Source: Morococcus cerebrosus
GTDB lineage: Bacteria; Pseudomonadota; Gammaproteobacteria; Burkholderiales; Neisseriaceae
NCBI RefSeq assembly: GCF_022749515.1
Contig: NZ_CP094242.1
Coordinates: forward strand, 744,001 to 808,000
Reading direction: 5' to 3'
Length of the DNA stretch: 64,000 nucleotides
Below, one piece after another: positions 1 through 8,640 of the stretch. The notes beneath the pieces were generated by a model, which had not been told where the DNA came from, did no database searches, and saw only the letters and a list, made by a program, of their open reading frames with translations. The translations under genes were made by a program, and so were the position numbers. Within the stretch, counting starts at the first letter, position 1. Each line of letters begins with the position of its first letter.

Positions 1-522
1 GACGGCTGGAAGCTGGCAGACCATATTGAAGAAACGCCTGAAAACGAAGTTTTGCTCAAACAGGTTTTCATGGCTTTGGATTCGGTATTCAGCCGTGCAA
101 CAGCCGTCAAAAGCGCGGCGGTTTACATCCACCTTCCGGGCGAACCGCATGCAAGGCTGGTTCGTATCGCAGCACAAGGCGAGCTTTTGGAGAACCTGCT
201 GGCGGTTCATGAAGAAAACGGTACGGTTTACCTTGCCTGCCGTACGGCGCAAAGCGGTTGGATGAATATTGCCAACGATATAGCTTATTGGCTTTCGCTG
301 GACGAAATCCAAGGCAGTCGGAACGAGGGGAGCGGAAGCCAGTTATCCATTCCTGTGGCTACTCAAAATGGGACGGTTTTGGGCGTGGTTCATGTTGAAT
401 TTGCCGATAAAGATCAAGCCGATGAAGCAGCCCAAACGGATTGGTCGGCGCTGGCTTTGGCACTTGCCGAGCCGCTGAAAGCATTGGCAGGCATCGAAGA
501 CAAGGAAGAAGAACATGAATAA
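1..522 (+). CDS. GAF-like domain protein, 5' truncated by window edge
   Basis: The reading frame is open from the first base and ends at 522, giving 173 visible residues; the true start lies outside the window. The alternating hydrophobic pattern ([38 protein letters not shown]) resembles the beta strands of a GAF-type sensory domain, and the tail is acidic (KEEEHE). No catalytic motif is visible. Its last 8 bases overlap the ribA start, so the two genes are probably co-transcribed and translationally coupled. The GAF assignment rests on pattern only. Confidence 0.6.
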   Translation, partial: DGWKLADHIEETPENEVLLKQVFMALDSVFSRATAVKSAAVYIHLPGEPHARLVRIAAQGELLENLLAVHEENGTVYLACRTAQSGWMNIANDIAYWLSLDEIQGSRNEGSGSQLSIPVATQNGTVLGVVHVEFADKDQADEAAQTDWSALALALAEPLKALAGIEDKEEEHE

Positions 523-1108
523 TACCTTGAAATTCGTCGCCTCCTGCCGCCTGCCGACCGAATGGGGCGACTTCACTATGCACGGTTTTGAAGAACCGAG
601 CGGACAAGAACACATCGCTTTGACGATGGGCGATTTTTCAGACGACCTCCCCGTTCTGACCCGCATCCACTCCGAATGTTTGACCGGCGATGCCCTGTTT
701 TCCAAAAAATGCGACTGCGGTCCGCAGCTTGAAGCGGCGATGAAAGCGGTTCAGCAAGAAGGGCGCGGTGTCATCGTTTATTTACGTCAAGAAGGGCGCG
801 GTATCGGTTTAATCAACAAAATCCGTGCCTATAAGCTCCAAGACGAGGGGATGGATACGGTCGAAGCCAACCTTGCACTCGGGCTACCCGTTGACGCGCG
901 CGATTTTACGCTTGCCAAGCAAATCTACGACCATCTGAATATCCGCGCCGTCAAGCTGCTGACCAACAATCCCGAAAAAATTCAGACGTTGAAAGATGCA
1001 GGCATCAATGTCGTCGAACGTATTCCGCTCCATGTCGGCGAGAATGTTGAAAACGAACGTTATCTGCACACCAAAGCCGATAAATTGGGACATATGATTT
1101 TTGATTGA
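515..1108 (+). CDS. ribA: GTP cyclohydrolase II (RibA)
   Basis: Catalyses the first committed step of riboflavin synthesis: GTP to 2,5-diamino-6-ribosylamino-pyrimidinone phosphate, formate and pyrophosphate. The protein has 197 residues, the usual length of monofunctional RibA. The zinc ligands are visible as Cys55, Cys66 and Cys68 in [18 protein letters not shown], and the substrate-binding/catalytic stretch is [18 protein letters not shown]. There is no fused RibB domain. A purine-rich AAGGAAGAAG precedes the ATG inside the end of the upstream gene. A DUS (635-646) is embedded in frame and encodes FSDDL. Confidence 0.96.
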   Translation: MNNTLKFVASCRLPTEWGDFTMHGFEEPSGQEHIALTMGDFSDDLPVLTRIHSECLTGDALFSKKCDCGPQLEAAMKAVQQEGRGVIVYLRQEGRGIGLINKIRAYKLQDEGMDTVEANLALGLPVDARDFTLAKQIYDHLNIRAVKLLTNNPEKIQTLKDAGINVVERIPLHVGENVENERYLHTKADKLGHMIFD

Positions 1109-1221
1109 GGGCAGGCGGGCGTATTCCCCGCCTTTTTTCGTTTTCAGACGACCTTTTCCCAATCCGTATCCCGATATTGTTATAATCCGAGCTGTCCGGA
1201 CAACCACCGATTTATATCCAT

Positions 1222-2322
1222 ATGAACACCTTCATCCTCCACGACACACGCCCTTATCCACAGACTCCGGTTAAAAACCATTTACTGATAAACGCCTCCC
1301 TGCTCGCACACGGCACGACCGCTGCAACCCGCAAGATTGCTGTGGGGCAGTTGCAAACCGAAATCCGCAGCCAGCTTCATCAAAACTACTACGTCAACCT
1401 GTCCGTCGCCATGACCATGGCGCCCGATGTAGAGACTTACAACGCGCTGATGCAGAGCATCAATCAAGTCTTATCCGCCGAAAACGACGACGAAGCACAA
1501 TGGTTTGCCCTGCCCGTCGTCATCGTCGCCGGCTGCAAACAGGAGCGCACGCTGCCCCTGACGCTGCCTACCGAAGCACTGACCGCCTGCCTGTCCAACT
1601 ATCCCCACTTGCGCGCTTTAACGCAAAACACCCAATGGCTGCCCTTCCTCGCCCATTCAGACGACCTAAGCGGCATCACGCCCGAACAGTGGTGGAACGC
1701 GAAACAAAACAGCGAATCCGCCGCCGCGTTCCTGCAAACCTTTGAAGACAAACCGCTGATCTGCCCCGAAGGACAGTCTGTCCACGTCGTTTACGCGCTG
1801 GGCTACGGCGACAAAAACCTGCAAACCGCCTTGGGCATCAACCTGCAACAGGCAGGCCTGCCGCTGATGCAGGTTTGGCAGGAAAGCCTTGCCACCGCCG
1901 GCGTTACCCTCTTCACCAACCCGCTGTCTCCGAACACCCCGCTCCAAGCCCTGACCGACGGCAGCCACACCCGTCAGCGCATGGCGATGGACGTGTTCGC
2001 CACCAACGCCATCCGCGCCATCCGCATGCAGAGTCCGCGCGTCGGCGTCGTCATCGCTGCAAGGGCGGGCGGGCAGATTCTGTTCGGTTTCAACGCGACC
2101 GACAGCGCGTTTGAAGTCGTCCCGCAAGTGTTCGTGTGGAACCTTTCGTCTTCCGACAACATCGCCGTCATCCAACACAACTTCCTCGACCTGATGGCGG
2201 AATGCCGCGTCGAGCATATCCGCATCCTGCACGACGTTTTGCCGGAAAATGCCGACCTGCCGACCTACGCGCAGTCCCTGTCCCTGGACGGACACAACCC
2301 ATTCTTCTCCGAACACGCCTAA
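1222..2322 (+). CDS. Conserved protein of unknown function (366 aa)
   Basis: A 366-residue soluble protein with no signal peptide or membrane segment and no motif I recognise. It is fairly rich in Gln, Asn and Ala. Conspicuous stretches are PVVIVAGCKQERTLPL (about 98-113) and AARAGGQILFGF (about 280-291). Base composition and codon use match the neighbours, so it looks native. It ends 7 bases before the phosphatase start, suggesting an operon with that gene. The upstream spacer (1109-1221) carries a TTCAGACGACC-type DUS. No function is proposed. Confidence 0.8.
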   Translation: MNTFILHDTRPYPQTPVKNHLLINASLLAHGTTAATRKIAVGQLQTEIRSQLHQNYYVNLSVAMTMAPDVETYNALMQSINQVLSAENDDEAQWFALPVVIVAGCKQERTLPLTLPTEALTACLSNYPHLRALTQNTQWLPFLAHSDDLSGITPEQWWNAKQNSESAAAFLQTFEDKPLICPEGQSVHVVYALGYGDKNLQTALGINLQQAGLPLMQVWQESLATAGVTLFTNPLSPNTPLQALTDGSHTRQRMAMDVFATNAIRAIRMQSPRVGVVIAARAGGQILFGFNATDSAFEVVPQVFVWNLSSSDNIAVIQHNFLDLMAECRVEHIRILHDVLPENADLPTYAQSLSLDGHNPFFSEHA

Positions 2323-2329
2323 ACCGCCT

Positions 2330-2794
2330 ATGAAAAACCATTCCGTACTCTTCGTCTGCCTCGGCAACATCTGCCGCTCCCCCATGGCGGAATACGTCCT
2401 GCGCCACCGCGCCCGCGAAGCAGGCGTAGCCCACCGCGTCCGCACTGACAGCGCAGGCACATCCGGCTGGCACGACGGCGAAAACATGCACCAAGGCACG
2501 CGCAAAACCCTCGCGGCCCACGGCATCAACCATCAAGGTTTTACCAGCAGCAAAGTGCGTTCCGAAGATTTCGATGAATTCGACTTCATCATCGCCATGG
2601 ACGACAACAACCTTGCCGAACTGGAAAAAATGTTCGGCAAACACCCTGACAAAATCTTCAAACTCACCGACCTCATCCCCGAAAGCGGCTACCGCCACGT
2701 CCCCGACCCGTGGTACACCGGCGACTTTGACGAAACCTTCAGGCTTGTGGACGCAGGCAGCGTCGCGCTGCTGAAAAAGCTGGGCTTGGTTTGA
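2330..2794 (+). CDS. Low-molecular-weight protein tyrosine phosphatase
   Basis: Cytoplasmic cysteine phosphatase of the LMW-PTP family, 154 residues. The P-loop CLGNICRS carries the nucleophile Cys10 and Arg16, and the general acid is Asp126 in DPWYTGDF; all are intact. I chose the ATG at 2330 because the P-loop sits at residues 10-17 as in the family; an in-frame upstream extension to 2249 would lie entirely within the previous gene. There is no adjacent tyrosine kinase or capsule cluster, so a role in polysaccharide export control is not supported here. Confidence 0.92.
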   Translation: MKNHSVLFVCLGNICRSPMAEYVLRHRAREAGVAHRVRTDSAGTSGWHDGENMHQGTRKTLAAHGINHQGFTSSKVRSEDFDEFDFIIAMDDNNLAELEKMFGKHPDKIFKLTDLIPESGYRHVPDPWYTGDFDETFRLVDAGSVALLKKLGLV

Positions 2795-2835
2795 ATCGGT
2801 TGACACAACATTTAAAGTTGAACGCAATGCAGTAA

Positions 2836-2880
2836 AAAAGGTCGTCTGAAACCTCAAATTTGGGTTTCAGACGACCTTTT
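2836..2880. terminator. Inverted DUS pair, likely rho-independent terminator
   Basis: GGTCGTCTGAAACC and its inverse flank a short loop, with A-runs on the left and TTTT on the right, 40 bases after the phosphatase stop. Inverted DUS pairs acting as terminators are well known in Neisseria. Confidence 0.8.
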
Positions 2881-2892
2881 GTTGAAGAGATG

Positions 2893-2983
2893 GCCGGGGT
2901 AGGGCGGCTGAATGAGAAATAAACACCGCCTTAGCGCGCGAAAAAGCGACGCCCTCAACCACCGCGGGCAAAGCCCACGCTAC
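2893..2983. repeat. Intergenic repeat, copy 1 of 2
   Basis: Begins GCCGGGGTAGGGCGGCTGAA and ends with the palindrome-like CGCGGGCAAAGCCCACG (2963-2979) plus CTAC. The first 31 bases are identical to copy 2 at 3099 and the ends match closely; the middle differs by small indels. Confidence 0.75.
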
Positions 2984-3098
2984 TTTATCCGGTTCATTCA
3001 AGGGCTTTCCAAGCAAAGCAAATGTTCTGTAAACCGAATCTTAGGTTTCAGACGATCTTTTCAAAAAGCAACAATTCTTACTCTTGTCGAACAAAAAA

Positions 3099-3201
3099 GC
3101 CGGGGTAGGGCGGCTGAATGAGAAATAAACCCCGGCGTAGCGCGGGTTCTACCCGCGAGAAAGCGATGCCTCCAAACCACCACGGGCAAAGCCCACGCTA
3201 C
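3099..3201. repeat. Intergenic repeat, copy 2 of 2
   Basis: Same start and end as the copy at 2893, but the middle carries an additional hairpin around GCGGGTTCTACCCGC. Ends with CACGGGCAAAGCCCACG (3181-3197). Confidence 0.75.
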
Positions 3202-3332
3202 ACAACGCTACTTCGCCCGCCCATTGCCATACATCAAAAGGCCGTCTGAAAAAAGCCGTTTCCAGCGTTTCAGACGACCCCGCCGCCGCGAAAGGCGTAT
3301 ACTTTTCCCTATCGCAACCAAGGAGCCGAATC

Positions 3333-3854
3333 ATGAAAATCCTGCCCGTCCTGACCGCCGCGCTGCTCTTGTGTTCCTGCGCTGCTGACCGTGAAACCGA
3401 AGCCCTGAAAAACAGCCTGTCCGAAGCGCAAACCGCCGTGCGCCTTTCCGCCGAAAACACCAAGCGGCTGGAAGACACCTATTCCGACATTTACTTCCAC
3501 CTCGACAGCCTGACCGTCGAAAGCTTCAAAAAACGCGTCGCCAACGGAGACACCGTTTACGCCTACATCGGCAGACCAAGCTGCGGCGACTGCAACGCCT
3601 TCGAACCCATGTTCAAACGCTACATCGCCAGCCGCAACCTGAACGGTAAAATCTACTTCGTCAACGTCCACCGCCTGCACCAAGACAAAGAAGCATGGAC
3701 CGCGTTCCGCCAACAATACAAACTCGGCGGCACACCCGTCCTAGCGAAATACAGCAAAGGCAAACAAGTCAACAAACTCGATTTGGAAGAAAACGGCGGC
3801 AAAATCAGCGCCGAAGACTTGGAGAAATGGCTGGACGCAAATGGCTTGCGGTAA
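3333..3854 (+). CDS. Lipoprotein with thioredoxin fold (CxxC)
   Basis: 173 residues. The signal peptide MKILPVLTAALLLCSC ends in a lipobox-like LCSC, giving lipidated Cys16. A helical stretch (about 20-60) is followed by a thioredoxin-like domain with active-site Cys84-Gly-Asp-Cys87 (GRPSCGDCNAF) and the cis-proline loop GGTPV (Pro135). It probably acts at the membrane as a thiol-disulfide protein; the partner cannot be told from context. It stands alone between repeat-rich spacers with its own RBS (AAGGAG) 7 bases from the ATG. Reductase versus oxidase is undecided. Confidence 0.8.
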   Translation: MKILPVLTAALLLCSCAADRETEALKNSLSEAQTAVRLSAENTKRLEDTYSDIYFHLDSLTVESFKKRVANGDTVYAYIGRPSCGDCNAFEPMFKRYIASRNLNGKIYFVNVHRLHQDKEAWTAFRQQYKLGGTPVLAKYSKGKQVNKLDLEENGGKISAEDLEKWLDANGLR

Positions 3855-3912
3855 ATTGTCCTTTTGAGATTGCTCCGTCTGAGTGTTAAAGACTTTGCGG
3901 AAGGAATGAAGA

Positions 3913-3954
3913 GAGGTCGTCTGAAAACAGGATTTTGGTTTCAGACGACCTTTT
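3913..3954. terminator. Inverted DUS pair terminator
   Basis: AGGTCGTCTGAAA and its inverse with a short loop, followed by TTTTATT; 60 bases after the lipoprotein stop. Confidence 0.78.
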
Positions 3955-3966
3955 ATTACATCAACA

Positions 3967-4323
3967 ATCTTGTCCCTTCCCCCGTCCCACGGGGGAAGGT
4001 TAGGATGGGGGTGGCTTCCCAGCTTTAGGCAAAATCAAACTGGTGCAGCCGCCCATAGAGCCACCCTCTCCCCAGCCCTCTCCCGCCGGACGGGAGAGGG
4101 GGCAGGCTGCGCGTAGAGACATAGATTTCTGTCGGACTACCGTCATTCCCGCGCAGGCGGGAATCTACTTTTGAATCTCGGCAACTGTTTTTAAGACATC
4201 AGTTTTTTAGAATTTTCAATGGATTACCGACTGCGCGGGAATGACGACAGCAGGGTGTTTGGCGTGATTTGTTTATAAGAAAAGGTCGTCTGAAAATCTT
4301 AAAATCAGGTTTTCAGATGACCT
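3967..4323. repeat. Composite intergenic repeat, copy 1
   Basis: Modules in order: a GC hairpin around CCTTCCCCCGT...GGGGGAAGG (3974-3999), a second hairpin around CTCTCCCGCCGGACGGGAGA (4076-4100), a canonical dRS3 (ATTCCC-N8-GGGAAT, 4145-4164), about 58 bases of RS-type spacer, a degenerate dRS3 (4223-4242), and a DUS pair. Similar units recur at 4457, 6340 and 6716. dRS3-flanked spacers are the known neisserial intergenic mosaic elements. Confidence 0.85.
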
Positions 4324-4456
4324 CGTTTATTCAATCAATACAGGCTTGGGATAACTCAAGTAGCGTGGGCTTTGTCCACGAAATGAATAGAAACACAGCC
4401 ATCCTTCGAATTAACATACGGCAAGTTTCGTGGGCAAAGCCCACGAAACTTGTTGT

Positions 4457-4819
4457 GCAGCAACGGCAACCTGTCCCTTCCCCCGTTTGGCGGGGGAAGG
4501 TTAGGATGGGGGTGGCTTCGCGGCTTGAGGCAAAATCAAATTCGTGCGACCCATAGAGCCACCCTCTCCCCAACCCTCTCCCGCCGGACGGGAGAGGGAG
4601 CAGGCTGCACGTCGCGGCATAGATTTCTGCCTGACTACCGTCATTCCCGCGTAGGCGGGAATCTACTTTTGAATCTCGGCAACTGTTTTTAAGATATCAG
4701 TTTTTTAGAATTTTCAATGGATTACCGACTGCGCAGGAATGACGGTGGTGGGGTGTTTGGTGTGGTTTGTTTATAAAAAAGGTCGTCTGAAAATAAGTTT
4801 GCGGTTTCAGACGACCTTT
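4457..4819. repeat. Composite intergenic repeat, copy 2
   Basis: Same module order as copy 1: two GC hairpins, dRS3 at 4643-4662, degenerate dRS3 at 4721-4740, and a closing DUS pair (about 4778-4819) that sits just after the stop of the gene on the minus strand and may terminate it. Confidence 0.85.
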
Positions 4820-4829
4820 GTGGGGCAAA

Positions 4830-6209
4830 TCAGTATTCATCACGTTTTTTAGGTATAACCATCTCCTTTCCTGACAAATTACTTATAATTATTAGGTTTG
4901 TTTCATCACAGAAGCGTTGCATCACCTTTCTTTTCTCTGATTTTGCCAATCCTTTCCACACAAAATCATTTTCTGTTTTCCAATCAGGATAGATTTTTTT
5001 AATAAAATCATAAACTGTTATTTTTGCGAATAATAAATTTCTACTCGTCTTTAGTTGTCTCCAATGCAATTTACATTTGAAAAGCTTTGCATTATTCAAA
5101 TAAGCTGCTGTTAATTTAGTCCCCTCCATATCAACTGCCCATAAGTATGCATTATCTAACCTAGCCCATTTTAAGTTTGCAGTTTGTAAATTACTCTCAA
5201 ATAATTGCGCATTTTGAAAGTTAGCTTTACATAATTGACTATTTTGAAACTTAACTTGGTCCAAAATAGCTCCTCGAAAATCAGCTCCATCTAAATTTAA
5301 ATCTGATAAGTCCCTAGCAGTTTTACTTACTACACTCAACGAAAAATTCATGCCAGCCAAGCAAATATTAGGCAACATTTCGGGGAAATCCCGTAGATTA
5401 AGTTTCGTGTTATTCCGATTCAAACTTAATAACACATGCGTTAAAGCCACCCCCATAGGGCTTTCTGCTGATTTTCTCAATTTTCTAATAATCTCCACCC
5501 TTTCATTTCTAATAATTTCCTCCCTTTCATAATGTAAACCAATATTTTCGAACTTCTTCAAACTATCCTGCTGCATCGCCTGCCACGCGGATTTCAATAG
5601 GTTGAATGCGGGACGACGGAAACTTTCTCCGTAATCTCCTCGGAAAAACGGCAACAAATTGTAGATAGCGGAAATCTGCAAAGCGACCGCTCCGTCCCGT
5701 TTACTGAAAGTATCGAAATGGGCAGCATTTGGTTTTTTGGCATATTCTTCAGATTGTTCCATCGTTTGCTCTGTAATTTCTGCTCCGTCTTTTGAGCTGC
5801 TTTTCTGCGTGGTTTTACTGACGGTTTTTATTTCCGGCAAATGCGCGCCGCTGACCCATTCGGACAGTTTTTGAAATTCTTTCAGATTAATGTCTTTGCG
5901 CTGGTTCTCGATTTGCTGTTTGTTGTTTTCATCACGGAAATGCCAAATTGCAAAAGCGACTGGTGCAGAAACAATCAGAATAATGAAATTCCAAAAACCC
6001 GCAGATAAAGTGTCTATCGAATCCTTAGAATAAAATTCAAACCAATTAAATAAAATATCAAAAATAACGATGGAAAATGTCCCGGCACAAAAGACTTTTA
6101 ATACATTGCTCCATTTTTTACCAAAAAGTACCCAGCATAAAATAATCAGAACAACTAGGATGCTTATAATCGCCCACTTATGGTCAATAACAAAAGCTAC
6201 ATTTCCCAT
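4830..6209 (-). CDS. Membrane-anchored pentapeptide-repeat protein
   Basis: 459 residues. Three hydrophobic segments lie at the N-terminus (about 11-29, 36-58, 69-90), followed by a charged helical region (about 92-200) and a cytoplasmic-looking middle. From about residue 300 there is a run of A(D/N)LXX-type repeats (LNLDGADFRGAIL, KANFQNAQL, TANLKWARL, NAYLWAV) that should form a right-handed quadrilateral beta-helix. The last 70 residues are basic. The gene is clearly AT-richer than its neighbours and is flanked on both sides by pairs of the composite repeat, which fits acquisition or mobility. Molecular function is unknown; pentapeptide proteins range from DNA mimics to scaffolds. Confidence 0.8.
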   Translation of the reverse strand: MGNVAFVIDHKWAIISILVVLIILCWVLFGKKWSNVLKVFCAGTFSIVIFDILFNWFEFYSKDSIDTLSAGFWNFIILIVSAPVAFAIWHFRDENNKQQIENQRKDINLKEFQKLSEWVSGAHLPEIKTVSKTTQKSSSKDGAEITEQTMEQSEEYAKKPNAAHFDTFSKRDGAVALQISAIYNLLPFFRGDYGESFRRPAFNLLKSAWQAMQQDSLKKFENIGLHYEREEIIRNERVEIIRKLRKSAESPMGVALTHVLLSLNRNNTKLNLRDFPEMLPNICLAGMNFSLSVVSKTARDLSDLNLDGADFRGAILDQVKFQNSQLCKANFQNAQLFESNLQTANLKWARLDNAYLWAVDMEGTKLTAAYLNNAKLFKCKLHWRQLKTSRNLLFAKITVYDFIKKIYPDWKTENDFVWKGLAKSEKRKVMQRFCDETNLIIISNLSGKEMVIPKKRDEY

Positions 6210-6339
6210 TCTGTATTTCCTTATTAATCATCATTGGAGTCGCTATCAACAGCAGCCCGAATTTTATAGTATTGCGTGGAGGCAAAAAAGAAAAAGGTCG
6301 TCTGAAACTGAGTTTACGGTTTCAGACGACCTTTTGTCG

Positions 6340-6708
6340 CAGCAGCAACCTTGTTCCTTCCCCCGTCCGGCGGGGGAAAGTTAGGATGGGGGTGGCTTTG
6401 TGGCTTTGTGGCTTTAGGCAAAATCAAATTCGTGCAGCCCGTAAAGCCGCCCTCTCCCCAACCCTCTCCCGCCGGACGTGAGAGGGGGCAGGCTTGCACA
6501 TAGAGGCATAAATTTCTGCCTGACTACCGTCATTCCCGCGCAGGCGGGAATCCACTTTTGAATTTCGGCGACTGTTTTTCAAACATCTGTTTCTTAGGAT
6601 TTCCGATGGATTCCCGCCTGCGCGGGAATGACGGCGGCGGTGTGTTTGGCGTGATTTGTTTATAAGAAAAGGTCGTCTGAAATTGAGTTTGCGGTTTCAG
6701 ACGACCCC
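6340..6708. repeat. Composite intergenic repeat, copy 3
   Basis: Same modules as copies 1, 2 and 4. Both dRS3 boxes are canonical here (6532-6551 and 6610-6629) and are inverted relative to each other, so the whole spacer can fold on one long stem. A DUS pair closes it (about 6667-6708). Confidence 0.85.
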
Positions 6709-6715
6709 TTGCCGT

Positions 6716-7122
6716 ATCAGCAACCTTGTTCCTTCCCCCGTCCGGCGGGGGAAGGTTAGGATGGGGGTGGCTTTGCGGCTTGAGGGAAAATCAAATTCGT
6801 GCAACCCGTAGAGCCACCCTCTCCCCTGCCCTCTCCCGCCGGATGGGAGAGGGGGCAGGCTGCAAGTCGCAGCATAAATTTCTGCCCAACTACCGTCATT
6901 CCCGCCCCCGCCTACGCGAGGACAGGCTACGACGGGAATCCACTTTTAAATCTCGGCAACTGTTTTTCAAACATCTGTTCCTTAGGATTTCCGATGGATT
7001 CCCGCCGTAGCCTGTCCTCGCGTAGGCGGGGGCGGAAATGACGACGATAGAATGTTTGGCGTAGTGCGTTCATAAGAAAAGGTCGTCTGAAAACCTTGGA
7101 ATCGGGTTTTCAGACGACCTTT
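6716..7122. repeat. Composite intergenic repeat, copy 4, with expanded inverted repeat
   Basis: Same modules, but the dRS3 boxes are replaced by longer arms: 6905-6931 and 7006-7032 are perfect 27-base inverted repeats (core CTACGCGAGGACAGGCTACG) separated by 74 bases. The closing DUS pair (7077-7122) lies just beyond the pntB stop and is its likely terminator. Confidence 0.85.
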
Positions 7123-7139
7123 TGTCTTGGTTTCGGATG

Positions 7140-8525
7140 TTATTTCTTCAATTCCGCCAAAATTTCGTCAACGGTTTTCTTCGCGTCGCCGAAGCACATC
7201 ACGCTGTTTTCGTTGAAGAACAGTGGGTTTTGTACGCCTGCGTAGCCGGTGTTCATCGAGCGTTTGAAGACGACGACTTCTTTTGCCTTCCACACTTCCA
7301 ATACGGGCATACCGGCAATCGGGCTGTTCGGGTCGGTTTGGGCGGCGGGGTTGACGGTGTCGTTCGCGCCGATGACCAGCACTACGTCGGTTTCGGGGAA
7401 GTCGTCGTTGATTTCGTCCATTTCCAACACGATGTCGTAGGGTACTTTGGCTTCGGCGAGCAGTACGTTCATATGACCGGGCAGGCGGCCGGCGACGGGG
7501 TGGATGCCGAAGCGTACTTCGGCGCCGTTTTTACGCAAAAGCTCGGTGATTTCGGCAACGGGGTATTGTGCCTGCGCCACTGCCATGCCGTAGCCCGGGG
7601 TGATGATGACGCTGCTGGCGTTGCGCAGCATTTCGGCGACTTCGGCGGGTTTGGCTTCGCGGTATTCGCCGACTTCTTGGCTGCCTGAGGCTGCGGCCGA
7701 GCCGTCGGTACCGAAACCGCCTGCGATGACGGAGATGAAGGAGCGGTTCATGGCTTTACACATGATGTAGGACAGAATCGCGCCGCTGGAGCCGACGAGT
7801 GCGCCGGTGACGATGAGCAGGTCGTTGGAGAGCATGAAGCCTGCCGCTGCGGCCGCCCAGCCGGAATAGGAGTTCAGCATGGACACGACCACGGGCATAT
7901 CCGCGCCGCCGATGGAGGCGACCAAGTGCCAACCGAATGCGAGGGCGATCAGGGTCATCAGGATCAGGATGAAGCCGCTGCCGTCAACGGATACGAACAC
8001 CAGCATCAGGATAAAGGATAAAACCAATGCGGCGAGGTTGAGCTTGTGTTTGGCGGGCAGTTGCAACGGCGCGCTGCTGATTTTGCCGTTGAGCTTGCCG
8101 AACGCGACCAGCGAGCCGGTAAAGGTTACGGCGCCGATGAAGATGCCCAAATAGACTTCGACCAGATGGATGGTGTGCATATCGTGCGAAACGTTGCCCG
8201 GTGCGATATAGCTGTTGAAGCCAACCAAAACCGCCGCCAAGCCGACGAAGCTGTGCAGAAGTGCAATCAGTTCGGGCATTTCGGTCATTTCTACTTTTTT
8301 GGCTTTGTAGATGCCGATGGCCGCGCCAATCAGCATGGCGATGATGATCCAGCCCAGCCCGTGGGTGTTTTCGGAAAACACGGTAACAAACAAGGCGACC
8401 GCCATCCCCGCTACGCCGGAATAACAGCCCTGCTTAGCGGTTTCCTGCTTGGACAGCCCCGCCAGCGAGAAGATGAACAGTATCGCGGCTACGATGTACG
8501 CCGCTGTAACGAGTCCTGAAGACAT
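7140..8525 (-). CDS. pntB: NAD(P) transhydrogenase subunit beta (PntB)
   Basis: Membrane subunit of the proton-translocating transhydrogenase, which moves hydride between NADH and NADP+ using the proton gradient. At 461 residues it has the expected length. The N-terminal ~260 residues form many membrane helices; the C-terminal domain III binds NADP(H), with [16 protein letters not shown] and [18 protein letters not shown] visible. Its partner pntA lies at 12402-13943 on the same strand. The two are normally adjacent or separated by a small gene, but here about 3.9 kb intervenes. Confidence 0.95.
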   Translation of the reverse strand: MSSGLVTAAYIVAAILFIFSLAGLSKQETAKQGCYSGVAGMAVALFVTVFSENTHGLGWIIIAMLIGAAIGIYKAKKVEMTEMPELIALLHSFVGLAAVLVGFNSYIAPGNVSHDMHTIHLVEVYLGIFIGAVTFTGSLVAFGKLNGKISSAPLQLPAKHKLNLAALVLSFILMLVFVSVDGSGFILILMTLIALAFGWHLVASIGGADMPVVVSMLNSYSGWAAAAAGFMLSNDLLIVTGALVGSSGAILSYIMCKAMNRSFISVIAGGFGTDGSAAASGSQEVGEYREAKPAEVAEMLRNASSVIITPGYGMAVAQAQYPVAEITELLRKNGAEVRFGIHPVAGRLPGHMNVLLAEAKVPYDIVLEMDEINDDFPETDVVLVIGANDTVNPAAQTDPNSPIAGMPVLEVWKAKEVVVFKRSMNTGYAGVQNPLFFNENSVMCFGDAKKTVDEILAELKK

Positions 8526-8575
8526 GGTGATTCTCCAATTATTTGTGAAAGTAACTGATTGTGAAACAGGTATTA

Positions 8576-8607
8576 AGGCCGTCTGAAAACCGTTTTTCAG
8601 ACGGCCT
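8576..8607. terminator. Inverted DUS pair of the GGCC dialect
   Basis: AGGCCGTCTGAA (8576-8587) and its exact inverse (8596-8607) close a short loop. It lies after the putative effector gene on the minus strand and can terminate the array ahead of pntB. The dialect differs from the GGTC form used nearly everywhere else here. Confidence 0.8.
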
Positions 8608-8640
8608 CTTCAAGCTGCATTAGTCAGGGCAATGTTTGCT

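Larger units (their letters stand above)
2795..3332. other. Repeat-bearing intergenic region
   Basis: 538 bases without a credible gene. It contains a DUS-pair terminator (2836-2880), two copies of a roughly 90-100 bp repeat, and a mixed DUS pair at 3239-3280 whose left arm is AGGCCGTCTGAA and right arm TTTCAGACGACC. Short open frames here are overlapped by the repeats and have no family features. Confidence 0.7.
3855..4829. other. Repeat-filled intergenic region left of the pentapeptide gene
   Basis: 975 bases with no credible gene. It holds a DUS-pair terminator, composite repeat copies 1 and 2, and two palindromes CGTGGGC-AAA/TTT-GYCCACG at 4364-4380 and 4429-4445. Short open frames across the repeats are repeat translations, not genes. 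Confidence 0.75.
6210..7139. other. Repeat-filled intergenic region right of the pentapeptide gene
   Basis: 930 bases without a credible gene: a DUS pair at about 6294-6335, composite repeat copies 3 and 4, and the DUS pair ending at 7122 that follows pntB. Confidence 0.75.

Noticed and set aside
3967..7122. Possible CRISPR array
   Set aside because: The repeats are long, modular and widely spaced with no uniform spacers and no cas genes.
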